Assembly (NCBI RefSeq): GCF_004804315.1
Contig: NZ_SRXX01000007.1
Coordinates: 124,001-188,000, forward strand
Length of the DNA: 64,000 bases
Reading direction: 5' to 3'
DNA from: Flagellimonas onchidii
GTDB lineage: Bacteria; Bacteroidota; Bacteroidia; Flavobacteriales; Flavobacteriaceae
Of this stretch, positions 1 to 8,855 are shown piece by piece (position 1 is the first letter of the stretch; each line of letters opens with the position of its first letter). The notes under the pieces were generated by a model, which was not told the DNA's origin, searched no databases, and saw only the letters and a program-made list of their open reading frames with translations. A program made the position numbers and the translations under genes.

Positions 1-454
1 GTTTTTGTCCATTTATTCCAATTTTGTCAAATGCTGCCGTGGCATCGGAAATCAAATCGACTTTAAATCCCAAATTGGCCGCCATTCGGACCGAGGTTGA
101 AACGCAGTGTTCAATGGTCAATCCTACAATTACCAATTCTTCAATGTTTTTTAATTTGAGTTGGTCTTCCAAGGGTGTGCCGATGAAAGCGCTGTTCACA
201 CTTTTTTGAAATATGGGCTCATTATTCATTGGTTGCACCAAAGGGTGGAATGCATTTCCTGATTTTGAAGGGTGCAAAGGGGATTCAAGATTGGAAGAGT
301 TATGCCGAACGTGGAAAACAGGAAGGTTCCGTTTTCGAAAAACTTCAAGGATTTTACCTGCATTGATTTCGGCATTTGGATTATTTCGCTCACTGCCATA
401 AAAATGGGCTTCTTGCAGACCGAGCTGAACATCTATCAATACTAAGGCAATCAT
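1..454 (-). CDS. Isochorismatase-family cysteine hydrolase (3' end cut by window edge)
   Basis: The reverse strand is open from an ATG at 454 to the window edge, giving 151 residues without a stop. The N-terminus carries LIDVQ with Asp8, a lysine follows in FQKSVNSAF (Lys84), and the nucleophile elbow is GLTIEHCVST (Cys117). This is the Asp-Lys-Cys triad of the isochorismatase/nicotinamidase superfamily, whose members hydrolyse amide, imide or vinyl-ether bonds in small metabolites. The substrate cannot be told from this part. Only the last few tens of residues should be missing, since family members are about 170-200 residues. It is divergent from xth. Confidence 0.85.
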   Translation of the reverse strand, partial: MIALVLIDVQLGLQEAHFYGSERNNPNAEINAGKILEVFRKRNLPVFHVRHNSSNLESPLHPSKSGNAFHPLVQPMNNEPIFQKSVNSAFIGTPLEDQLKLKNIEELVIVGLTIEHCVSTSVRMAANLGFKVDLISDATAAFDKIGINGQK

Positions 455-603
455 TCAGAAAAACTTAAGGTTAAATTTAATGCTTAAACCCTTAATTCCT
501 ATTGGATTAATTCACATTAACAATCTTTTAAGTTGATACGGTTATCACAAAAATCAATTTTATGAAGCCAAATACTATGGCTACATTTAGTGAAAATTTT
601 GAA

Positions 604-1386
604 ATGAAGATTGTTTCTTATAACGTAAACGGAATTAGAGCGGCCTTGAACAAAGGATTTATAGATTGGTTGCAGACGGTGGACCCCGATGTAGTTTGTG
701 TACAGGAAACCAAGGCGATGAAAGAGCAGGTGGATGTATCCTTGTTTGAAGCAGCGGGTTATAATCACCACTATTGGTTCAGTGCCCAAAAAAAAGGGTA
801 TAGTGGAGTGGCTTTGTTCTGTAAGGAAAAACCGGATCATATCGAATATGGTACCGGGATTGATTATATGGATTTTGAAGGGCGGAATATACGTGCAGAT
901 TTTGGAGATTTGTCCGTTATGAGCATGTACCTACCTTCGGGGACCAATTTAGACCGATTGGAGCATAAGCTCACCTATATGGCAGACTTTCAGAAATACG
1001 CAGACCAACTCCGAAAAGAACGCCCCAATCTTATTGTTTGTGGAGACTATAATATTTGTCACGAAGCTATTGACATTCATGATCCAGTAAGAAACAAAAA
1101 TGTATCTGGGTTTTTGCCGGTAGAACGGGAATGGATAGGCAATTTCATCAAAAGTGGGTTTGTAGACAGCTTTAGGCACTTCAACAAAGAGCCTCATAAC
1201 TATACATGGTGGAGCTATCGCGCCAATGCCAGAGCCAATAACAAGGGATGGCGATTGGATTATGGAATGGTCAATGATTCGTTAAAGGATAGATTAAAAC
1301 GTTCTGTAATTCTTTCCGACGCAAAACATAGTGACCATTGCCCTATTCTTCTAGAGATAGAAAATAACAAATCCTTTAAAGGGTAA
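604..1386 (+). CDS. xth: Exodeoxyribonuclease III
   Basis: Exonuclease III / AP endonuclease of 260 residues, the usual length. It cuts DNA 5' to abasic sites in base excision repair and has 3'-5' exonuclease and 3'-phosphatase activities. Family signatures are visible: SYNVNGIRAAL at the start (Asn7), QETK with metal-ligand Glu35, MYLPSG with Tyr109, GDYN with Asp148 and Asn150, RLDYG, and the terminal SDHCP with catalytic Asp244-His245. An in-frame ATG at 562 would add 14 residues that do not fit the family. A near-consensus -7 box (TACATTTA, 582-589) also lies between the two ATGs, so 604 is preferred. Confidence 0.95.
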   Translation: MKIVSYNVNGIRAALNKGFIDWLQTVDPDVVCVQETKAMKEQVDVSLFEAAGYNHHYWFSAQKKGYSGVALFCKEKPDHIEYGTGIDYMDFEGRNIRADFGDLSVMSMYLPSGTNLDRLEHKLTYMADFQKYADQLRKERPNLIVCGDYNICHEAIDIHDPVRNKNVSGFLPVEREWIGNFIKSGFVDSFRHFNKEPHNYTWWSYRANARANNKGWRLDYGMVNDSLKDRLKRSVILSDAKHSDHCPILLEIENNKSFKG

Positions 1387-1400
1387 AAATATGGATTAAG

Positions 1401-1408
1401 TATTTTTG
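1401..1408 (+). promoter_or_regulatory. Promoter -7 box (TATTTTTG) of aldo/keto reductase
   Basis: Exact match to the Bacteroidota -7 consensus TAnnTTTG, 21 bases before the ATG at 1430 and in the short gap after xth. No clear -33 TTG is present. Confidence 0.5.
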
Positions 1409-1429
1409 CCAGTCTAAAAGTATTGCCAG

Positions 1430-2470
1430 ATGAAATATACCAGACTACCACATACCGATATCAAAGTCAGCAAAATCTGTTTGGGAACCATGACCTGGGG
1501 TCGACAGAATACCGAAGAGGAAGGACATGGACAAATGGATTATGCGCTTGATCAAGGAGTCAATTTTTTTGATACAGCCGAGTTGTATCCCATTCCACCA
1601 AAGAAGGAAATCTATGCTGTAACTGAAGAGATTATTGGTAACTGGTTCAAGAAAACTGGTAATCGTGACAAGGTAGTACTTGCCACAAAAATTGCTGGTC
1701 GGGCAGATTTCTCTAAATATATTCGGACAACAGGATTTAGCAAAGATTCCATTATTACTGCGGTGGAAGGAAGCTTAAAAAGGTTGCAAACTGATTATAT
1801 AGATCTGTACCAGCTGCACTGGCCTGAACGCAATACCAATTTTTTTGGTCAGCGTGGATTCAATGCACATTCCATTGATCCTTGGGAGGATAACATTCAC
1901 CAAGTTTTGGAAACGCTTCGGGATTTGGTTGCAGAAGGAAAAATAAGACATGTAGGGCTATCCAATGAAACGCCTTGGGGAGCCATGCGCTATCTGGAAG
2001 AAAGCAAAGTACACCAGGATCTTCCAAGAATGTTGACGATACAAAACGCTTATAGTTTGTTGAACAGATTATATGAAGTAGGGCTTTCTGAAATTTCCAT
2101 GCGTGAAGACATTGGTCTTATGGCCTATTCACCATTGGCTTTTGGGGTGCTGAGCGGAAAGTATTTGGATGCTGTTCCTCCGAGAAAATCTCGACTGACC
2201 TTATTTCCTCATTATGACCGCTACAGTGGCGAAACGGCAACGGAAGCAACCAAAAGGTACAACGAGTTAGCGGCAGCTCATGGGCTGAGCTTGGCTCAAA
2301 TGGCATTGGCCTTTATTAATACAAGACCATTTTTGACTGGTAACATTATTGGTGCAACGACCATGGAGCAGCTAAAGGAGAATATCGGAAGCATTGATTT
2401 GGATTTATCAGATGAGGTGTTGCAAGGCATTGAGGATATCCATAATGCAATTCCTAATCCAGCACCCTAA
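1430..2470 (+). CDS. NADP(H)-dependent aldo/keto reductase (Tas-like)
   Basis: A 346-residue TIM-barrel oxidoreductase resembling E. coli Tas and the potassium-channel beta-subunit group of aldo/keto reductases. The catalytic tetrad is intact: Asp48 and Tyr53 (in DTAELYP), Lys87 (in ATKIAG) and His130 (in YQLHWPER). The insertion after His130 (NTNFFGQRGF) and the C-terminal cofactor segment (NIIGATTMEQLKENI) are typical of Tas. It should reduce small aldehydes or ketones with NADPH in the cytoplasm; the physiological substrate is unknown. It stands as a single gene 43 bases after xth with its own -7 box. Confidence 0.9.
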   Translation: MKYTRLPHTDIKVSKICLGTMTWGRQNTEEEGHGQMDYALDQGVNFFDTAELYPIPPKKEIYAVTEEIIGNWFKKTGNRDKVVLATKIAGRADFSKYIRTTGFSKDSIITAVEGSLKRLQTDYIDLYQLHWPERNTNFFGQRGFNAHSIDPWEDNIHQVLETLRDLVAEGKIRHVGLSNETPWGAMRYLEESKVHQDLPRMLTIQNAYSLLNRLYEVGLSEISMREDIGLMAYSPLAFGVLSGKYLDAVPPRKSRLTLFPHYDRYSGETATEATKRYNELAAAHGLSLAQMALAFINTRPFLTGNIIGATTMEQLKENIGSIDLDLSDEVLQGIEDIHNAIPNPAP

Positions 2471-2564
2471 CGCACCTTTCACTCATTAATGTTACCCAAT
2501 GGCTCAAGTTGGGTGGAATAGTTATTGTGGTTTGAATAATATTACCATTCTAAATCCAATAATT

Positions 2565-4016
2565 ATGAAAACTGCTTATTTTTCTCTCTTTTGCATTTGG
2601 GGAACACTCTCTTTTTCCCAAGAATTTAAGATTTACGAGAACGGACTTATCTATTCTCCTTATGCCATGGAAAGACTTAAAGGCATGGTCGGGAAAAAAA
2701 ATGAGGAGTTTAGAACGTGCAAACTAACCAAGAAATATACGTCTGTTGAGCAGACTAGAGGAAGGATGTTTGAGTTAAACAATCCAAATATTGATATTCT
2801 TAGAGATGAATTAATGAGTGAGATTACCCTTGAGCAGTTTGCCAAAAAATATAGAAAAGAAACAGAGGGGAAGTTACACTTGCTCACAAAAAATCATTAT
2901 AAAAACTATAAGGAAGAAAAGATAATTGGAATCATGGAGCAACCAGATGGGATGCGATTGGAATTATTGGAGTCTGATTGGGAAAGTTCAAACTCTAAAT
3001 GTTGGGTATGGAATTTTTCAAATGAAAATTATGTTAGAGTAGCCTATTTGGAACGTGAATTTTCTTCACAAAATATTCCTAATTATTATGCCAAAATGAT
3101 ACAGTATACGGAGTGTTTAATTGACACGACAAGTCAAATTTTTAATGCAACCGCATCTAAAGACAGATGGTCTTTTGGTGATGACAATTCCAAAGTGCTT
3201 CAGAATAGGATTTCCAAGCTTATTGACAAAAGGTTCAAAAAGAAAAAACCAAGTATAGCTATAGATGAAAACACCCCTAAAGAAATTATTAGGGCAACCT
3301 ATGACAGCCTTCGATTGTGGGAAAAAGATAAAAAGCGATTTGTTGTTAAGACCCTTTCTAAAGATCAAGAGTTTATGGGGTTGTTTGATAAGGCTTATGC
3401 TGAAGCCTTGAAAAACAAAAATTCAAATGATGATTTTGAGTATTATGCTGCACACCTGCTATCGCCTGGAAAGGCATTGAGTCTTAAAAGAAATAGAATA
3501 GTTGTTGGACAATGTAGTATGGACGATAGTCCGAGAATCCATGCTATGAACATTGCGCAATTGGCTGGCGAGTCCTTGGATTGGGACATTTTTCTACGGG
3601 CTCATTTAAATGTTTTGAATGACCGTATGGACAGGGTTTCCGATGGTAGTTGGGCATGGGAGGATAGAAAGACCTATATAAAGGAATTGGAAAAATTGAA
3701 CATTGATGTTCCAAGCTTGATATTTGGGATTGCATTTCGTGCCAAAAATGTTCCAGATGGACATTATTTTGGAAGCATTGGTCGTTTGGGGAGGGCTATT
3801 TCAGAAAGTAAAGATATATCACTTTTTCAGGATGATTTACCGGCACTTATATCCGATGAAAATTTAGATGACTACAATAGATTGCTTATGTTCTATCTGT
3901 ATGATAACATGTCTTATTATGACGATACTTCCGAAGAGAAAAGTGGACATGAAAGAAATCGGGAAATAGCTGTCAATTTATTGCCAACATACATGCAGAG
4001 TGCTTTGAGCAAATAG
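2565..4016 (+). CDS. Secreted protein of unknown function
   Basis: A 483-residue protein starting with a clear signal peptide (MKTAYFSLFCIWGTLSFS, then QEF), so export across the inner membrane is expected. The open frame extends upstream to an ATG at 2499, but those 22 residues come before the signal peptide and are probably untranslated. The mature part is mixed alpha/beta and rich in Lys, Asp and Asn, with no catalytic motif or repeat I recognise. The C-terminal half is probably helical. It reaches to within 3 bases of the convergent radA, with no separate terminator. Function unknown. Confidence 0.75.
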   Translation: MKTAYFSLFCIWGTLSFSQEFKIYENGLIYSPYAMERLKGMVGKKNEEFRTCKLTKKYTSVEQTRGRMFELNNPNIDILRDELMSEITLEQFAKKYRKETEGKLHLLTKNHYKNYKEEKIIGIMEQPDGMRLELLESDWESSNSKCWVWNFSNENYVRVAYLEREFSSQNIPNYYAKMIQYTECLIDTTSQIFNATASKDRWSFGDDNSKVLQNRISKLIDKRFKKKKPSIAIDENTPKEIIRATYDSLRLWEKDKKRFVVKTLSKDQEFMGLFDKAYAEALKNKNSNDDFEYYAAHLLSPGKALSLKRNRIVVGQCSMDDSPRIHAMNIAQLAGESLDWDIFLRAHLNVLNDRMDRVSDGSWAWEDRKTYIKELEKLNIDVPSLIFGIAFRAKNVPDGHYFGSIGRLGRAISESKDISLFQDDLPALISDENLDDYNRLLMFYLYDNMSYYDDTSEEKSGHERNREIAVNLLPTYMQSALSK

Positions 4017-4019
4017 GTT

Positions 4020-5381
4020 TTATCCAAAGAGATTACTCACCATATCTTCAATCTTGGAGACCAGATGTATTTGGATTTTGGTGTTTTTCAGTCCAATTTT
4101 ATTGTTTTTGGATACATAAATGGATGTAAAGCCTAGTTTTTCAGCTTCTAAGATTCGTTGGTCTACTCGCTGAACGGGGCGTATTTCCCCTGCAAGACCA
4201 ATTTCAGCAGCAAAACAAATACCTTTTTCAATGGGGACATCGGCATTGCTTGATAGAATGGCAGCTACTACGGCCAAATCAATTGCAGGGTCATCAACGG
4301 AAATTCCACCTGTAATATTTAAAAAAACATCCTTGGCGCCCAATTTAAATCCGGCTCGTTTTTCCAAGACGGCCAAGAGCATGTTCAAACGTTTTGCATT
4401 AAATCCAGTTGCGGAACGTTGAGGAGTGCCATAAACTGCGGTGCTCACTAAGGCTTGAATTTCAATCAATAAAGGACGCATGCCTTCAACGGTAGCCGCA
4501 ATAGCAGTTCCACTTAAATCTTCCTCATTTTTGGAAATCAACACTTCCGATGGATTGTTTACTTCGCGAAGGCCACTACCCTGCATTTCATAAATACCCA
4601 ATTCTGCCGTAGAGCCAAAACGGTTTTTTAAAGAACGAAGAATGCGATACACATAATTCCTGTCGCCTTCAAATTGTAAAACTGTGTCTACCATATGTTC
4701 CAAAATCTTGGGCCCTGCAATAGTACCATCCTTGGTAATATGACCAACTAAAATAACGGGCGTGTGACTCTCCTTGGCAAACTTGATAAGTTCTGCAGTA
4801 CATTCCCGAATTTGAGAAATACTGCCTGCTGCCGATTCAATGTAATCGGTGTGCAGGGTTTGGATGGAGTCGATAACAAGAATGTCTGGCTCCAGAGCGG
4901 TAATTTGCTGGAATATGTTTTGGGTTTTGGTTTCGGTAAGGATGTAGCAATTTTCGCTGTTGGGATGAATGCGGTCTGCCCTCATCTTAATTTGTTTCTG
5001 GCTTTCCTCACCAGAAACATATAATGTTTTGTAGGAAAGCTTTAAGGCTATTTGTAACAGTAATGTGCTTTTTCCAATGCCGGGTTCACCTCCCAATAAT
5101 GTTAAAGAGCCTGGAACTAATCCACCACCCAAGACCCTATTGAACTCTTGATCTCTTGTATCTAACCGAAGCTCCTTCTCATTGGTTATCTCCGAAATTT
5201 TTAAAGGAGCGGATACCTTTTTTGAGGTATTGGAGCTGTTTTTCCAACTTCTTTTTTCTTCTTTTTGTACAACTTCCTCCACAATGGTGTTCCATTGCTT
5301 GCAAGAAGAACACTGCCCGACCCATTTCGGATATTGGGTGCCACAGTTTTGACAGAAAAAGGCTGTTTTGGTCTTGGCCAT
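4020..5381 (-). CDS. radA: DNA repair protein RadA (Sms)
   Basis: RadA of 453 residues, a hexameric RecA-like DNA branch-migration helicase acting in recombination and repair. Domains in order: N-terminal C4 zinc finger (Cys10, Cys13, Cys24, Cys27); ATPase core with Walker A GGEPGIGKST (97-106) and Walker B LVIDS near 168-172; the RadA-specific KNRFG motif (252-256); and a C-terminal Lon-protease-like domain. Length and motifs are canonical. A near-consensus -7 box (TATCTTTA on the minus strand, 5401-5408) lies just upstream. It is convergent with the secreted protein at 2565. Confidence 0.97.
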   Translation of the reverse strand: MAKTKTAFFCQNCGTQYPKWVGQCSSCKQWNTIVEEVVQKEEKRSWKNSSNTSKKVSAPLKISEITNEKELRLDTRDQEFNRVLGGGLVPGSLTLLGGEPGIGKSTLLLQIALKLSYKTLYVSGEESQKQIKMRADRIHPNSENCYILTETKTQNIFQQITALEPDILVIDSIQTLHTDYIESAAGSISQIRECTAELIKFAKESHTPVILVGHITKDGTIAGPKILEHMVDTVLQFEGDRNYVYRILRSLKNRFGSTAELGIYEMQGSGLREVNNPSEVLISKNEEDLSGTAIAATVEGMRPLLIEIQALVSTAVYGTPQRSATGFNAKRLNMLLAVLEKRAGFKLGAKDVFLNITGGISVDDPAIDLAVVAAILSSNADVPIEKGICFAAEIGLAGEIRPVQRVDQRILEAEKLGFTSIYVSKNNKIGLKNTKIQIHLVSKIEDMVSNLFG

Positions 5382-5431
5382 TCGTTTTAAAAGAAGAGCC
5401 TAAAGATATGGAATTTGATGGTGGGATGAAT

Positions 5432-5465
5432 GGATTTTTGGATGGTTGGATCGCTAGAGGTATGT
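5432..5465 (+). repeat. Short intergenic repeat, copy 1
   Basis: A 34-base AT-rich stretch containing GGATGGTTGGATCGCTAGA. A closely similar stretch in the same orientation lies at 6288-6321, so the two copies flank the lipoprotein gene 5529-6212. Confidence 0.55.
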
Positions 5466-5528
5466 AGTGAGATTTTAGCCCCTAAAACAATCTTACTGTG
5501 TACTGCTTTTTGTCTTTTGGCACCATGC

Positions 5529-6212
5529 TTAATTTCTCCAGTGTCTTATTGTGTCCTCTACTCCATGATGGGCATCATATTGCTCAATTAGAATCTCTTT
5601 TTTAATGCCACTTTCAAACCTTGTGGTAGTTCTTTTACCCTCTCGTTCTCCCCAGTATTCAAAAGATATTTCCTCTAAAATATCACCATCTAAACTATAC
5701 TTTCTTGATGTTCCTACTGGAACGCCCCAGACACCATAATGCCCATAGTATTCTAATTCTAGAAGATTTCCGCTATCACTATATTTTTTTCGAATTTCAT
5801 TACATTTTATTTTGGTATTGATATTTTGTAATAAAGTATCAGCACTATATATAAATCGTATAGTGTTATTAGAATTATAGAAGCTAACATCTTTTAAACC
5901 AAGTTCGTCTTCTTTTTGGACAAACTCTATAAACATTTTAGTGGAATCTTTGATAGTCACATTTTTGATTACGATACAGCTATCTAAATATTTTATATTG
6001 TTAGTAAACACTATTTTATAGAAAAGAGAATCATAGACCTCAGTAGTATCAATGGCGTTGGGAATACAAACTCTTATATTAAATAAAGACAATTTTTGAT
6101 TTATCTTTTTTTCCAATTTTTTTTGGTCTTCTTGCTCTACATTTTTAGGGTGCTTACAAGAAATGATTGTTGCTAGTATCGCAAAAATCAATACAGTTTT
6201 TACACACATCAT
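5529..6212 (-). CDS. Lipoprotein of unknown function with YwqK/MORN-like C-terminus
   Basis: A 227-residue protein with a lipoprotein signal: a hydrophobic stretch ending ATIISC with the lipid-anchored Cys19, followed by a Lys/Glu-rich linker. Residues from about 135 onward contain short strand-turn-strand units of the type seen in YwqK/MORN-repeat proteins (for example LELEYYGHYG and RKYSLDGDILEEISFEYWGE). Start codons at 6212 and 6209 are adjacent and either may be used. The gene is isolated, AT-richer than its neighbours and flanked by two copies of a short repeat, so it may be a later insertion into the radA-esterase interval. Function unknown. Confidence 0.7.
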   Translation of the reverse strand: MMCVKTVLIFAILATIISCKHPKNVEQEDQKKLEKKINQKLSLFNIRVCIPNAIDTTEVYDSLFYKIVFTNNIKYLDSCIVIKNVTIKDSTKMFIEFVQKEDELGLKDVSFYNSNNTIRFIYSADTLLQNINTKIKCNEIRKKYSDSGNLLELEYYGHYGVWGVPVGTSRKYSLDGDILEEISFEYWGEREGKRTTTRFESGIKKEILIEQYDAHHGVEDTIRHWRN

Positions 6213-6287
6213 TATAATTCTTTTGGCCAGAGGTTGATGGCACTGTCATAAACGCTTGGTTTGCATTTTTTTATCTTATAATGAGGT

Positions 6288-6358
6288 TGATTTTTAGATG
6301 GTTGGATTGCTAGAAATGTATATCAAGAATCCCAAAATCTAACAATCCAGTAATCTAA
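6288..6358 (+). repeat. Short intergenic repeat, copy 2, forming an imperfect inverted repeat
   Basis: Copy 2 of the 5432-5465 repeat (TAGATGGTTGGATTGCTAGA near 6295-6314) is followed by a near reverse complement of itself at 6338-6358, matching at 17 of 21 positions. RNA from either strand could fold into a hairpin. The second arm contains the stop codon of the esterase-fold gene ending at 6355, so it may act as a terminator or transcript end for that gene. Confidence 0.55.
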
Positions 6359-7497
6359 TACCCAAAGTCCGTTTTGAGGGCATCAATTTTTTCAAGGGCC
6401 ATGTCCTTGGTCAAAAAGTCGATTTCCTCCATTTGGAATGCCTTTTCGAAAGTTTTGAAAGCTTTCTTGGGTTCACCAAGTTGTTCGTAGTATTCTCCTT
6501 CAAAATAAAAGCCCATCATAGTATCAGGAAATTGCTTTTTGCAGACTTCCGAAAGGGGTTTTAACGATTCAAAATCTTCTTTTTTGAGAGATGCGGCATA
6601 TATGGCCATGATATCGTTCAGCTCCACGGGCTTTCTAAATCCGAGTAACTTTTCAATCATATCATATCTATCCTTTAAATAATCGAATACGGGTTCATCA
6701 GAAGTAAGTATTTCAGTTTTGTACTCTTTCGGTGAAATGGGTCGGAAGATTTTGAAAACGTTGTCAAAAGCCTTGCTTACACCATAAGCAGCAATGGAGA
6801 CGTGGTCTGCGTTTTCGTATTCGTCGAAAAAGTAGTGCAACGATTCTTTATCAATTGATTTTACGGCATTGTTCATTTGTAAGATTCGTTGTCTGTCTTC
6901 GGTCGGTTCTTTTTCCAATACAACGTTGTAAAAAATTTCTTGATCTAAATCGGATAACCTGGAGGGAACCCTACTTTCCATTTCAGTGGCCAAAACAGGG
7001 GATATGGACAAATATGAATTGAACAATGATTTGTCTTTGAACAAAAAGTAGTTGCCAAAATTGGCGGTGATATCATAACCTATGAACATCTTAAAGGGAG
7101 CCACATTATACTGGGTTTCTAAATAAGGGATGAGTTCTGTGCCCAAAAACTCGTAAAACTTAGCTCCTTTTTCCGTTGGAAGTCCAGAAGTCTGTTCAAA
7201 GTCACAATCTTCCCAGCGAAGGTCGTTTTGGCTTTGATCCACCCCAACCACTATAACCTCGGGCATTCGATGGTGTCTGCTGTAAAATTTGGCATTGGCC
7301 ACAACAATGTCAAACAGATATTCGGCATCTAACACTACCAAAAGAGGGTATTTTTTCTCCTCGGAATAATCTTCGGGGAAGTAGTAGGATACATCCCTTC
7401 TTTCTTGAAGCTTGAAAGATTCAAAAATTTCTTTTTTCACCTGCGCCCCAAGGTTAACGCACAGAAGGCCTATCAAAAAAAATAGACATTTTTTCAT
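6355..7497 (-). CDS. Secreted esterase-fold (alpha/beta hydrolase) protein lacking the nucleophile serine
   Basis: A 380-residue protein with a signal peptide (residues 1-18) and an esterase-D / enterochelin-esterase-like fold: PLLVVLDAEYLF, VIVVGVDQ and LSISPVL match the family's strands. The nucleophile elbow, normally G-H-S-x-G-G, reads G140-Y-D142-I-T-A145, so the serine is replaced by aspartate. The distal histidine (His232 in ENADHVS) is kept. Residues from about 310 onward resemble a short TPR-type helical tail (FYFEGEYYEQLGEPKKAFKTF). It is probably a periplasmic non-catalytic binding protein or an enzyme with altered chemistry. A sequencing error could not produce a whole changed motif in an intact frame. 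Confidence 0.8.
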   Translation of the reverse strand: MKKCLFFLIGLLCVNLGAQVKKEIFESFKLQERRDVSYYFPEDYSEEKKYPLLVVLDAEYLFDIVVANAKFYSRHHRMPEVIVVGVDQSQNDLRWEDCDFEQTSGLPTEKGAKFYEFLGTELIPYLETQYNVAPFKMFIGYDITANFGNYFLFKDKSLFNSYLSISPVLATEMESRVPSRLSDLDQEIFYNVVLEKEPTEDRQRILQMNNAVKSIDKESLHYFFDEYENADHVSIAAYGVSKAFDNVFKIFRPISPKEYKTEILTSDEPVFDYLKDRYDMIEKLLGFRKPVELNDIMAIYAASLKKEDFESLKPLSEVCKKQFPDTMMGFYFEGEYYEQLGEPKKAFKTFEKAFQMEEIDFLTKDMALEKIDALKTDFGY

Positions 7498-7523
7498 TTG
7501 GTAAAATTTTACTTGGTAGGGGT

Positions 7524-8489
7524 TTACCGATTTCTATTCAATAACGGTAGGATGATAAAGGATATTGTACCAAAAACAACAACCATTAAGGTCTGTGCGG
7601 TCCACATGATCCAACCATAAGCGTCACCCGAAGTTTTGCTTATTCCGTAGACGGATAAAGCTGCGGTAACCACAATAGGGAAAAGCCCTAATCCACCATT
7701 GGTAGTGGCCATTGCAAAGGCTCCGGCAACAAAAGCAACCAAAAATGCGCCCACGGGAAGCTCGGTGGTCTCTGGAACTGTGAATTTAATGACCCAAAAC
7801 ATGGCGATGTAGCATATCCATATAAATAAGGTGTGGAATATAAAAGCACCTCTTCGCTTCATTTTAAAGATGCTCATTACCCCGTCAAGTAAACCATTTA
7901 GAAAGTCCTTTATCTTAAGTGTAAACTTTGAGGTCGATTTTTTAATGACACGAATACTGATAAAAAGTCCTAAAACACCAGCTAAAAGTAACCCAAGCGA
8001 ACCAATAAGGCCAATGCCGTTTTCTTCTAGAATTCCAAGAATCACGTCGGTTTGGACCAAGAGTGCTATGGTGATGATCAGCAAAAGCATGATTACATCT
8101 ATGATTCTTTCGGTGACAATGGTGCCAAAACCTTTTTCAAAGGGGACATTTTCATAAGTGTTCAACGCTGTGGCGCGTAAAAACTCTCCGGACCTTAACA
8201 CTAAAGTGTTTGCGAAGTAAGCTGTAAGAATAATGAGGACATTGTTTATTAATTTGGGACGATACCCCATTGGATTTAAAAGGTAGTTCCAACGTATTGC
8301 CCTTGAAATATGACTTAGAATCCCTATCAATACAGATAAAAAGACCCAAATGAGATTTGCATTTTTAATGGCCTCAAAAATTCTGGACCGGTCTTCTGGT
8401 GTTGATGATGAATAAGAATAAAAAACAAGTCCTAAACCAATTAAGATAGGAACTGCTATTTTGAGAGCTTTTTTGAGAGAATCGCTCAA
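7524..8489 (-). CDS. Lysylphosphatidylglycerol-synthase-TM / flippase-like membrane protein
   Basis: A 321-residue integral membrane protein with about eight hydrophobic segments of the LPG_synthase_TM (UPF0104, flippase-like) family. Characteristic elements are SRAIRWNYLL after the second span, RSGEFLRA, VTERIIDV in the middle, and the glycine-rich TTNGGLGLFP near the C-terminus. It lacks the cytosolic aminoacyl-transfer domain of MprF, so it is probably a lipid or lipid-linked sugar translocase. It follows panD by 2 bases and is presumably co-transcribed with panC and panD, with no obvious functional link to pantothenate. The substrate is unknown. Confidence 0.85.
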   Translation of the reverse strand: MSDSLKKALKIAVPILIGLGLVFYSYSSSTPEDRSRIFEAIKNANLIWVFLSVLIGILSHISRAIRWNYLLNPMGYRPKLINNVLIILTAYFANTLVLRSGEFLRATALNTYENVPFEKGFGTIVTERIIDVIMLLLIITIALLVQTDVILGILEENGIGLIGSLGLLLAGVLGLFISIRVIKKSTSKFTLKIKDFLNGLLDGVMSIFKMKRRGAFIFHTLFIWICYIAMFWVIKFTVPETTELPVGAFLVAFVAGAFAMATTNGGLGLFPIVVTAALSVYGISKTSGDAYGWIMWTAQTLMVVVFGTISFIILPLLNRNR

Positions 8490-8491
8490 AA

Positions 8492-8842
8492 CTAGTTTAA
8501 AAGATTGTTTTCCTCGTTCGGGAACACCAATGAAGGATTGAAAGATTTTGCTTCTTCAATATCCATCCATGCATAGGTTATAAGTATGAGCACATCACCT
8601 GCGGCGACTTTTCGGGCAGCGGCTCCGTTGAGCGTAATCTCACCTGAATTTCTAGGTCCAGGTATGGCATAGGTCTCCAAACGCTCTCCGTTGTTGTTGT
8701 TCACTATCTGAACCTTTTCACCTCTAATGATATTTGCAGCATCCATCAAGTCTTCATCGATGGTTATGCTGCCAATATAGTTAAGGTCAGCTCCTGTGAC
8801 CTTGACTCTGTGAATTTTAGATTTTACAACTTCTACTTGCAT
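8492..8842 (-). CDS. panD: Aspartate 1-decarboxylase (pyruvoyl-dependent)
   Basis: A 116-residue PanD proenzyme. It decarboxylates L-aspartate to beta-alanine for pantothenate and CoA synthesis. The self-cleavage site is canonical: Gly24-Ser25 within YIGSITID, giving a beta chain and an alpha chain capped by pyruvoyl. Lys9, Arg54-region residues and the [15 protein letters not shown] segment match the family. It lies 13 bases after panC and 2 bases before the flippase-like gene, forming one operon. Confidence 0.97.
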   Translation of the reverse strand: MQVEVVKSKIHRVKVTGADLNYIGSITIDEDLMDAANIIRGEKVQIVNNNNGERLETYAIPGPRNSGEITLNGAAARKVAAGDVLILITYAWMDIEEAKSFNPSLVFPNEENNLLN

Positions 8843-8855
8843 GGTGCAAAATTAG

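Noticed and set aside
24-209. Small plus-strand frame at the window start
   Set aside because: It is antisense to a continuous isochorismatase-family frame with the full catalytic triad.
2499-2564. Upstream in-frame ATG for the secreted protein
   Set aside because: It would place 22 polar residues before a good signal peptide.
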